From Bacteroides intestinalis DSM 17393 (GTDB lineage: Bacteria; Bacteroidota; Bacteroidia; Bacteroidales; Bacteroidaceae), in the NCBI RefSeq assembly GCF_000172175.1, contig NZ_ABJL02000002.1, positions 62,001 to 126,000 on the forward strand: 64,000 nt of DNA, given 5' to 3'. Of this stretch, positions 36,345 through 43,989 are shown piece by piece; position 1 is the first letter of the stretch; every line of letters begins with the position of its first letter. The notes beneath the pieces are model-generated. The model was not told the origin of the DNA. It saw nothing but the letters and a program-made list of their open reading frames with translations, and made no database searches. The translations under genes were made by a program, and so were the position numbers.

Positions 36345-37589
36345 ATGGAACTCTATAAACGATACATATTATATATAAGTATTTGCTTCGGGCTGTTCAT
36401 CTCTCCTTTTTGTACCACCAGCATCGAAGCGAAAGATTTCGTTGTCGTTATTGACGCCGGACACGGCGGGCATGATCCTGGCGCTTTAGGCAAATTCTCC
36501 AAAGAAAAGACCATCAATCTAAATGTTGCCCTCAAATTGGGAAAACAAATAAAGAGGAACTGTCCGGACGTAAAAGTGGTATATACTCGCGAACGGGATG
36601 TATTTATCCCTCTTGGCCGACGTGCGGATATTGCCAATAACGCTAAAGCCGACCTGTTCATTTCCATTCATACCAATTCTGTGGCAGGTAGTAAAACAGC
36701 CAAAGGCGCCTCTACATGGACACTCGGTTTAGCTAAGTCGGACGCTAATTTGGAAGTAGCCAAGCGGGAGAACTCCGTGATTTTATACGAAAGTGATTAC
36801 AAAACACGCTATGCAGGATTTAATCCGAATTCTGCAGAATCGTACATCATCTTTGAATTCATGCAAGACAAATACATGTCTCAAAGTGTGCATCTGGCTT
36901 CACTGGTACAAAAGGAGTTCCGCCATACCTGTAAACGTGCAGACCGTGGTGTGCACCAGGCCGGTTTCCTGGTACTCAAAGCCAGTGCCATGCCCAGTAT
37001 CCTGGTAGAACTCGGTTTTATATCCAACCCGGAAGAGGAACGTTATCTAAACTCGGAAACCGGAAGTACTACATTGGCAAACGGAATCTTCCGCGCTTTC
37101 CTGTCCTATAAACGTGAACATGAAATACGTATGACAGGAAGTAGCCGTACCATATTACCGGAAGAAACAGATGCCGGCAATGTAGAGGAATCAGATACTA
37201 CCAACGAAAAGACTGAGGAATCTCCCGAAATCCCCCAAAAACCAGCGGCAGCCTCTCCCAATACTACCAGAACAAAACAAAATGCAGGAAAAGTTACCGA
37301 ATCGCAAACCGATTCCGGCAGTCCAGTGTTTAAAATACAAATACTCACCTCTTCACGTCCTATCGCAGCCAATGATAAAAGACTGAAAGGTTTGAAAGGT
37401 GTGGAACATTTCCAGGAAGGTGGACTTTATAAATATACATACGGTTCATCAACAGACTATAACAAGGTAGTACGTACCAAACGTGAAATAACGCCAAAGT
37501 TTAAGGACGCTTTTATCATCGCTTTTAAGAATGGTAAGAAGATAAACGTTCAAACGGCTATCGAGGAGTTCAAAAAGAAAAAGAAATAA
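36345..37589 (+). CDS. N-acetylmuramoyl-L-alanine amidase (Amidase_3) with C-terminal SPOR-like region
   Basis: 414 residues. A signal peptide covers about 1-28 and the Amidase_3 catalytic domain about 30-260: VVIDAGHGGHDPGALG (zinc His), FISIHTNS (second His) and SILVELGFISNPEEERYL (catalytic Glu). It cleaves the amide between MurNAc and the peptide stem in the periplasm during cell separation. A Thr/Pro/Glu/Ser linker (about 265-325) leads to a SPOR-like fold (PVFKIQILTSSRPI) that may direct it to denuded glycan at the septum. It is 19 bp ahead of the MCE gene, in one operon. Confidence 0.93.
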   Translation: MELYKRYILYISICFGLFISPFCTTSIEAKDFVVVIDAGHGGHDPGALGKFSKEKTINLNVALKLGKQIKRNCPDVKVVYTRERDVFIPLGRRADIANNAKADLFISIHTNSVAGSKTAKGASTWTLGLAKSDANLEVAKRENSVILYESDYKTRYAGFNPNSAESYIIFEFMQDKYMSQSVHLASLVQKEFRHTCKRADRGVHQAGFLVLKASAMPSILVELGFISNPEEERYLNSETGSTTLANGIFRAFLSYKREHEIRMTGSSRTILPEETDAGNVEESDTTNEKTEESPEIPQKPAAASPNTTRTKQNAGKVTESQTDSGSPVFKIQILTSSRPIAANDKRLKGLKGVEHFQEGGLYKYTYGSSTDYNKVVRTKREITPKFKDAFIIAFKNGKKINVQTAIEEFKKKKK

Positions 37590-37608
37590 ATAATAAGACT
37601 ATAACATC

Positions 37609-38505
37609 ATGATGAAGTATCTTACGAAAGAGGTTAGAATAGGAATAGCGGGTATTGTTGCCCTCTGCATATTAGTATACGGTATTAATTACCTGAAAGG
37701 TATCCACCTGTTTAAGCCTACCAACTATTTCTACGTCAAGTTCCATAACATAAATGGATTAACCAAATCAAGTCCGGTCTTTGCCGATGGCTTCCGTGTA
37801 GGTATTGTACGCGATCTTTATTACGACTACACACAATCCGGAAAAGTCATAGCAGAAATCGATGTAGATCCGGAATTGCGCATTCCGAAAGGTAGTACTG
37901 CTGAACTGACCTCTGAACTTATGGGAGGTGTCAAAATGAATCTATTGCTGGCAAATAACCCGCGCGAAAAGTACCAGACAGGCGATACTTTACAAGGTAG
38001 TGTCAACAATGGCGTCATGGACCAAGTAGCCGCAGTTATGCCACAAGTAGAGAAAATGCTTCCCAAGCTGGACTCAATTCTTGCCTCACTAAATACGATA
38101 CTTGGAGATCCGGCAATCCCGGGTACGCTTCATAGCGTACAAAACACGATGGCGAACATGGAAGTGACCAGCCAACAATTACAGGCTATCATGAGTAAAG
38201 ATATTCCCCAACTCACGCAAAAGCTGAATACTATCGGGGATAACTTCATCACAGTCAGTAATAACTTGAAAGAAATAGATTATGCCGCTGCGTTTGCCAG
38301 CATAGACTCTACATTAGCTAATGTAAAAATGATTACAGACCAGTTAGGCAGGAAAGACAATACGATTGGTTTATTATTAAATGATCCGTCGCTCTACAAC
38401 AATCTGAATGCCACAACAGCCAATGCAGCCAGCCTTCTTGAAGACCTGAAATCGCACCCCAAAAGGTACGTTCATTTCTCCTTGTTCGGCAAAAAAGATA
38501 AGTAG
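37609..38505 (+). CDS. MlaD/MCE-domain lipid transport protein
   Basis: 298 residues (an in-frame second ATG at 37612 is an equally good start). A single N-terminal membrane anchor (IGIAGIVALCILVYGINYL) is followed by the MCE domain at about 40-115 (GLTKSSPVFADGFRVGIVRDLYYD, KGSTAELTSELMGGVKMNLLL). A long helical C-terminus has alternating Gln/Asn/Leu (about 140-280) and may build a channel-like barrel. It is the periplasmic substrate-binding part of an Mla-like phospholipid transporter; the ATPase and permease genes (mlaF and mlaE) are not in the window. Confidence 0.9.
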   Translation: MMKYLTKEVRIGIAGIVALCILVYGINYLKGIHLFKPTNYFYVKFHNINGLTKSSPVFADGFRVGIVRDLYYDYTQSGKVIAEIDVDPELRIPKGSTAELTSELMGGVKMNLLLANNPREKYQTGDTLQGSVNNGVMDQVAAVMPQVEKMLPKLDSILASLNTILGDPAIPGTLHSVQNTMANMEVTSQQLQAIMSKDIPQLTQKLNTIGDNFITVSNNLKEIDYAAAFASIDSTLANVKMITDQLGRKDNTIGLLLNDPSLYNNLNATTANAASLLEDLKSHPKRYVHFSLFGKKDK

Positions 38506-38511
38506 GGAAAA

Positions 38512-38531
38512 ACTTATTAAATAGAATAAGT
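38512..38531 (+). repeat. Short inverted repeat after the MCE gene
   Basis: ACTTATT / AATAAGT with a 6-nt loop, without a T tract. Confidence 0.4.
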
Positions 38532-38532
38532 C

Positions 38533-38643
38533 TAAATAACAGGAGCAAACAGGTTTGAAAGAAAAAGCCGCGGTAAGTCCATGTAGGAACTAAAGTATTC
38601 CCTTCTGCACAATCCATCAGAAAGTTTAAAATCCTGTTATTTA
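38533..38643. ncRNA. Candidate structured RNA between mce and dnaA
   Basis: A perfect 12-bp closing stem TAAATAACAGGA (38533-38544) / TCCTGTTATTTA (38632-38643) encloses 87 nt that can form further small stems: CAAA/TTTG, GGAA/TTCC and TTCTG/CAGAA. This multi-branch form, the higher GC content than its surroundings and the lack of an ORF suggest a structured RNA or long leader. I do not recognise an Rfam family, and the strand is not settled. Confidence 0.35.
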
Positions 38644-38855
38644 AGTGCATATTATATTATAATACAGATACTTATAAAAATGCAATAGCCCTCAAAAGGG
38701 GCTATTTACATGTAAATAGATAAGTGATTGAAAGTAAAGAGCTTATTACTTTTAACAGAAAAACAAGAAAAAACACATTTGTTTTTCTCAAATAAGATTG
38801 CGAATTTTGCAAGCGTAGAAGTTTTGCTTAATTAATAAATGTATTCAAAGCCGTT
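38644..38855 (+). promoter_or_regulatory. dnaA upstream region
   Basis: 212 bp. It holds a hairpin AATAGCCC / GGGCTATT (38686-38708) and a weak promoter candidate with TTTG near 38779 and GAATTTTG near 38801. No cluster of TTATCCACA-type DnaA boxes is seen, so I do not call an origin here. Confidence 0.4.
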
Positions 38856-40244
38856 ATGAGTGAATTAAATCATGTCGGGCTATGGAACCGCTGTCTTGAA
38901 ATCATCAGAGACAATGTTCCGGAGCAGACATACAAAACATGGTTTCTCCCCATCATACCTTTAAAATATGAGGACAAGACGCTGGTCGTACAGGTACCCA
39001 GCCAGTTCTTCTATGAGTTTTTGGAGGACAAGTTTGTTGACTTGTTACGTAAAACTCTATATAAAGTCATTGGTGATGGTACCAAGTTATTGTATAATGT
39101 AATGGTGGATAAGAGTTCACGTACTACCGTTAATCTCGAATCTACCCCCCGCACCATTATTCCACAGAAAAAGATAATCGGCAAAGAGATACCGCAAGCG
39201 CCTATTGCAGATTTAGATCCACATCTGAATCCTGAATACAACTTCGAAACATTTATTGAAGGCTATAGCAACAAACTTTCACGCAGCGTAGCAGAAGCTG
39301 TCGCTCAGAATCCGGCAAAAACAATTTTCAATCCGCTGTTTTTCTATGGAGCGTCAGGTGTAGGCAAGACACATCTCGCAAATGCTATCGGCACAAAAAT
39401 TAAAGAACTCTATCCGGACAAAAGAGTATTATATGTATCGGCACATTTGTTCCAGGTACAATATACTGACTCTGTACGTAATAATACAACAAATGACTTC
39501 ATCAACTTCTACCAATCAATTGATATATTGATTATTGATGATATTCAAGAATTTGCCGGTGTTACCAAAACGCAGAATACATTCTTCCACATCTTTAATC
39601 ACTTACACCAAAACGGCAAACAGCTTATCTTGACTTCGGACCGTGCTCCCGTATTGCTGCAAGGTATGGAAGAACGACTCATCACCCGTTTCAAATGGGG
39701 CATGGTAGCTGAACTGGAAAGACCGACTGTAGAATTGCGCAAGAACATCCTTCGTAATAAGATACACCGTGACGGATTACAATTCCCTCCGGAAGTAATC
39801 GATTATATCGCAGAAAATGTAGGCGACAGTGTGCGTGACTTGGAAGGCATCGTTATTTCCATCATGGCACATTCTACTATATATAACAAGGAAATTGATC
39901 TGGAACTGGCACAACGCATTGTGCGGAAGGTAGTGAAAAGTGAAAGTAAAGCGGTTACTGTTGATGACATCATCAATGTGGTATGCAAGCATTTCTCACT
40001 GGATACCGCTACAATCCATACCAAGTCACGGAAACGTGAAGTAGTGCAGGCACGCCAGATAGCTATGTTCCTCGCCAAATCTTACACAGATTTCTCAACG
40101 GCTAAGATAGGAACACTGATAGGCAACAAAGATCACGCGACTGTATTGCACGCCTGCAAAACCATTAAAGAATTACGGGAAGTAGACAAGGCTTTCCGCG
40201 CAGAAATAGATGATATCCAAGCATCATTAAAAAAGCAGGGTTAA
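38856..40244 (+). CDS. dnaA: Chromosomal replication initiator DnaA
   Basis: 462 residues, a normal length. Domain I (about 1-85, WNRCLEIIRDNVPEQTYKTWF) binds helicase partners; the AAA+ domain III (about 120-340) has Walker A GASGVGKTHL, Walker B IIDDIQEF and sensor LTSDRAPV. Domain IV (about 370-460) carries the DnaA-box reading signature GNKDHATVLHA. It binds oriC DNA and opens the duplex to start replication. It is convergent with the nitroreductase gene and overlaps its stop by 4 bp. The region upstream contains a possible structured RNA. Confidence 0.98.
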   Translation: MSELNHVGLWNRCLEIIRDNVPEQTYKTWFLPIIPLKYEDKTLVVQVPSQFFYEFLEDKFVDLLRKTLYKVIGDGTKLLYNVMVDKSSRTTVNLESTPRTIIPQKKIIGKEIPQAPIADLDPHLNPEYNFETFIEGYSNKLSRSVAEAVAQNPAKTIFNPLFFYGASGVGKTHLANAIGTKIKELYPDKRVLYVSAHLFQVQYTDSVRNNTTNDFINFYQSIDILIIDDIQEFAGVTKTQNTFFHIFNHLHQNGKQLILTSDRAPVLLQGMEERLITRFKWGMVAELERPTVELRKNILRNKIHRDGLQFPPEVIDYIAENVGDSVRDLEGIVISIMAHSTIYNKEIDLELAQRIVRKVVKSESKAVTVDDIINVVCKHFSLDTATIHTKSRKREVVQARQIAMFLAKSYTDFSTAKIGTLIGNKDHATVLHACKTIKELREVDKAFRAEIDDIQASLKKQG

Positions 40245-40975
40245 AATCCCTGCTTTTTTATTACTTTCCAAAGATTCTCCGACATTACTTCGTTATCTTC
40301 TTTCTTATAACGTACATCAGTAAAGACTTGCGCCAAAGTTTCTTTGTTGTTTTCAAGAATAAACTGCTTATTTTCAGGCAAAGATTCCTTATAAGCATAC
40401 AGGCGATCTATATCTCCAGGGGTATAATCATGATACGTCTCCTCATGTACAATAGCTTCCAACGACAACCGATCTACCTGCGCAGGTTCCTCAGCAGGCC
40501 AACCCACTGTCACTGTTGTAATAGGAAACACCAATTCAGGCAGCTCCAGGGCCTCAATTATCATTTGCGGATTGTAAGTCGTCGTACCCAGATAGCATAT
40601 ACCTAATCCTTTTTCTTCCGCAGCTACACAAAAAGTCTGAGCTGCCAACAAGGCATCTACAGAACCGGTTACGAACCACTCTAAATTATTATACCCGGGA
40701 GTTGCTTTTCGTTGTTCGCACCATTTAGTAAAACGACGCAGGTCTATACAAAATGTTAAAACTACAGGCGCAGTTTTCACCATCGGCTGATTAAAATGAG
40801 CCGGTGCCAGCTTAGCTTTCCTTTCTGCATCACGCGTTACAATTACACTATACACCTGCATATTCCCGACTGTAGAGGCTCGGAACGCAGAATCAAGCAA
40901 ATCATTTAACAAATCAGAAGAAATATCTTTCTGCTGATATTTGCGGATTGTTCTTCTCTGTTTTAGGATTTCCAT
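40241..40975 (-). CDS. Nitroreductase family (NfsA/FRP-like) oxidoreductase
   Basis: 244 residues starting at MEILKQRRTIRKY; the open frame continues 6 codons to 40993, but a TATATTTG -7 box lies at 40991-40998 and argues for the inner start. The N-terminal QRRTIRKYQQKDI is the FMN phosphate-binding motif. SVDALLAAQTFCVAAEEKGLGICYLGTTTYN is the dimer/flavin segment of the NfsA type, and FPITTVTVGWPAEEP is also conserved. It is a predicted NADPH-dependent FMN reductase of nitro compounds or quinones; the natural substrate is not known. Confidence 0.9.
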   Translation of the reverse strand: MEILKQRRTIRKYQQKDISSDLLNDLLDSAFRASTVGNMQVYSVIVTRDAERKAKLAPAHFNQPMVKTAPVVLTFCIDLRRFTKWCEQRKATPGYNNLEWFVTGSVDALLAAQTFCVAAEEKGLGICYLGTTTYNPQMIIEALELPELVFPITTVTVGWPAEEPAQVDRLSLEAIVHEETYHDYTPGDIDRLYAYKESLPENKQFILENNKETLAQVFTDVRYKKEDNEVMSENLWKVIKKQGF

Positions 40976-40990
40976 TCTTCTATTTTTTTG

Positions 40991-40998
40991 CAAATATA
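40991..40998 (-). promoter_or_regulatory. -7 box for the nitroreductase
   Basis: TATATTTG on the minus strand; it decides the start at 40975. Confidence 0.5.
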
Positions 40999-41231
40999 AG
41001 AAAAGAATGGCAGATTGTTACCAAAGAACAAATTTAAAGTTTATCCATGTTTTCTAAAAGGAATTAGCCCATCCAGTCAAGTTTGAAAAACAATTTTCTT
41101 TTTGGAAAACTTTTTGTTCACCACACAATGCTAATATTTTATAAATCAGCAGACTATCATTCTAAAATAAAAATCTCACAGCCTGTTCATAATTTATTCT
41201 ATTTTTATTTTGCTATAATAAAAAACATTCT

Positions 41232-41239
41232 TAGCTTTG
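41232..41239 (+). promoter_or_regulatory. -7 box for nrdJ
   Basis: TAGCTTTG in the 318-bp AT-rich gap 40999-41316. The leader is about 70 nt. No cobalamin riboswitch core is visible in the rest of the gap. Confidence 0.45.
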
Positions 41240-41316
41240 CAATCACATTTGTTAATGATAGGTATCACTTCTACACTCTTACTTATTAAAAAAATAAATC
41301 TAAGGAAAAAAGCATC

Positions 41317-43854
41317 GTGGAAAAACAAACTTATTCTTACGAGGAAGCCTATGAAGAATCTTTACGATATTTTCAAGGCGACGAGTTAGCTGCACGTGTT
41401 TGGGTAAACAAGTACGCAGTAAAAGATTCTTTCGGAAATATTTACGAAAAATCTCCGAAAGACATGCATTGGAGAATAGCCAATGAAGTAGCCCGTATCG
41501 AGGCGAAATACTCTAATCCATTAAGTGCAGAGGAACTGTTCGACCTGCTCGACCACTTCAGGTACATCGTTCCACAAGGAAGTCCGATGACCGGAATCGG
41601 TAACAATTATCAAGTAGCTTCTTTATCTAACTGCTTCGTGATCGGAGTAGATGGAGAGGCGGATTCTTATGGTGCCATCTTCAAAATAGACGAAGAACAA
41701 GTACAGCTCATGAAACGCCGTGGTGGTGTAGGACACGATTTGTCGCACATCCGTCCGAAAGGTTCTCCGGTGAAAAATTCGGCTTTAACCTCTACCGGCT
41801 TGGTGCCATTCATGGAGCGTTACTCCAATTCTACGCGTGAAGTCGCTCAGGACGGACGGCGTGGCGCACTGATGCTGAGTGTATCTATCAAACATCCCGA
41901 TTCAGAAGCATTCATCGATGCTAAAATGACGGAAGGTAAAGTTACAGGTGCCAATGTATCTGTGAAACTGGACGATGCATTTATGACCGCTGCTATCACA
42001 GGTACTCCATATATTCAACAATATCCAGTCAATGCCGCTGAACCAACAGTGCAAAAGGAAATCAATGCAACCAATTTGTGGAAGAAGATCGTTCACAATG
42101 CATGGAAATCGGCAGAACCGGGTGTATTGTTCTGGGATACCATATTAAAAGAATCCGTACCCGATTGCTATGCAGACTTGGGATACCGCACCGTTTCCAC
42201 CAATCCATGCGGTGAAATCCCTTTGTGCCCGTATGATTCCTGCCGTTTGCTGGCTATCAATCTTTATTCCTATGTGGTAAATCCTTTCAAACCGGATGCA
42301 TACTTTAACTTTGAATTGTTCCAGAAACATGTAGCGTTGGCTCAACGCATTATGGATGATATCATCGATCTGGAATTGGAGAAGATAGAACGCATCATAG
42401 AAAAGATTGACGCTGACCCCGAAAGCGAAGATGTGAGACATACGGAACGTGTATTGTGGGACAAGATTTATAAGAAGAGCGGACAAGGACGCCGCACCGG
42501 TGTAGGTATCACTGCCGAAGGTGATATGCTTGCTGCACTGGGATTGCGTTACGGTACGGAAGAAGCTACCGAATTCTCAGAAAAAGTACATAAGACGGTC
42601 GCCCTGAGTGCTTACCGTTCATCAGTAGAAATGGCAAAAGAACGTGGTGCATTCGAAATTTACGATACCGAACGTGAAAAGAATAATCCGTTCATCAATC
42701 GTTTGCGCGAAGCAGATCCCCAGTTGTATGAGGATATGAAGAAATACGGTCGCCGCAATATTGCCTGCCTTACCATTGCACCGACGGGAACCACCAGTCT
42801 GATGACTCAAACTACCTCAGGTATCGAGCCTGTATTCTTGCCCGTATACAAGCGTCGCCGTAAAGTAAATCCGAACGATACCAATGTACACGTAGACTTC
42901 GTGGATGAAACAGGAGATGCTTTTGAAGAATATATCGTCTTCCATCCCAAATTTGTTACATGGATGGAAGCACAAGGACACAATCCTTCTAAACGTTACA
43001 CACAAGAAGAGATTGATGTATTGGTTGAGCAATCACCTTATTATAAAGCAACCTCAAACGATGTAGACTGGCTGATGAAAGTCAAGATGCAGGGACGTAT
43101 CCAGAAATGGGTAGACCACTCCATCAGTGTGACCATCAATCTGCCGAACGATGTGGATGAAGACCTGGTAAACCGCCTGTATGTAGAGGCATGGAAATCC
43201 GGTTGTAAAGGTTGTACGGTTTATCGTGACGGCTCACGTTCGGGCGTACTCATTTCTGCCAAGAGCGATAAGAAAGAAGAAATGCCTCCTTGCAAACCGC
43301 CTACGGTAGTAGAAACCCGCCCGTCAGTTCTGGATGCCGACATCGTACGTTTCCAGAATAATAAAGAAAAGTGGGTGGCATTCGTCGGTTTGCTGGACGG
43401 ACATCCTTACGAAATCTTCACCGGTCTTCAGGACGATGACGAAGGTATCATTCTGCCGAAGAACGTTACTTCCGGACACATTATTAAGAAGGTGGACAAG
43501 GACGGTAGCAAGCGTTACGACTTCCAGTTCCAGAACAAACGCGGATATAAAGTCACCATCGAAGGTCTGTCCGAAAAGTTCAACAAGGAATACTGGAACT
43601 ACGCCAAACTGATCTCCGGAGTATTGCGTTATCGCATGCCTATCGAACAGGTTATCAAGCTGGTCGGCTCTTTGCAACTGGACAGCGAAAGCATCAATAC
43701 CTGGAAGAACGGTGTGGAGCGCGCATTGAAGAAATACATAACGGACGGCACAGAAGCCAAAGGAAAGAAATGTCCGAACTGCGGCAACGAAACACTTGTA
43801 TATCAGGAAGGTTGCCTCATTTGTACCACTTGCGGAGCTTCACGTTGCGGATAA
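41317..43854 (+). CDS. nrdJ: Adenosylcobalamin-dependent class II ribonucleotide reductase
   Basis: 845 residues starting at a GTG (AAGGAAAA lies 13 bp upstream). It reduces ribonucleotides to deoxyribonucleotides with B12 and no tyrosyl-radical partner. Radical-site motifs are SLSNCFVIG (first active-site Cys), NPCGEIPLCPYDSCRL (catalytic Cys-Glu pair) and IAPTGTTSLMTQTTSG (phosphate-binding loop). The C-terminal part (about 660-845) includes SGCKGCTVYRDGSRSGV with the redox Cys pair, and ends in a zinc ribbon, CPNCGNETLVYQEGCLICTTCGASRCG, typical of this subgroup. B12 need links it in cofactor use with mutAB. Confidence 0.95.
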   Translation: MEKQTYSYEEAYEESLRYFQGDELAARVWVNKYAVKDSFGNIYEKSPKDMHWRIANEVARIEAKYSNPLSAEELFDLLDHFRYIVPQGSPMTGIGNNYQVASLSNCFVIGVDGEADSYGAIFKIDEEQVQLMKRRGGVGHDLSHIRPKGSPVKNSALTSTGLVPFMERYSNSTREVAQDGRRGALMLSVSIKHPDSEAFIDAKMTEGKVTGANVSVKLDDAFMTAAITGTPYIQQYPVNAAEPTVQKEINATNLWKKIVHNAWKSAEPGVLFWDTILKESVPDCYADLGYRTVSTNPCGEIPLCPYDSCRLLAINLYSYVVNPFKPDAYFNFELFQKHVALAQRIMDDIIDLELEKIERIIEKIDADPESEDVRHTERVLWDKIYKKSGQGRRTGVGITAEGDMLAALGLRYGTEEATEFSEKVHKTVALSAYRSSVEMAKERGAFEIYDTEREKNNPFINRLREADPQLYEDMKKYGRRNIACLTIAPTGTTSLMTQTTSGIEPVFLPVYKRRRKVNPNDTNVHVDFVDETGDAFEEYIVFHPKFVTWMEAQGHNPSKRYTQEEIDVLVEQSPYYKATSNDVDWLMKVKMQGRIQKWVDHSISVTINLPNDVDEDLVNRLYVEAWKSGCKGCTVYRDGSRSGVLISAKSDKKEEMPPCKPPTVVETRPSVLDADIVRFQNNKEKWVAFVGLLDGHPYEIFTGLQDDDEGIILPKNVTSGHIIKKVDKDGSKRYDFQFQNKRGYKVTIEGLSEKFNKEYWNYAKLISGVLRYRMPIEQVIKLVGSLQLDSESINTWKNGVERALKKYITDGTEAKGKKCPNCGNETLVYQEGCLICTTCGASRCG

Positions 43855-43989
43855 AAACAGACCTGTGAAATGCAAGCACAAACGTTTGCATAGGAATTTA
43901 AAAAACTTAGATAGCGGTAGCTGCTTGATTATGCGGAATAATGTCTATACTTGCATAGTCAATGCAGCTATTACTAAATCTAATATTAT

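Noticed and set aside
38644..38855. Replication origin beside dnaA
   Set aside because: No cluster of TTATCCACA-type boxes or AT-rich 13-mers could be read on either strand.
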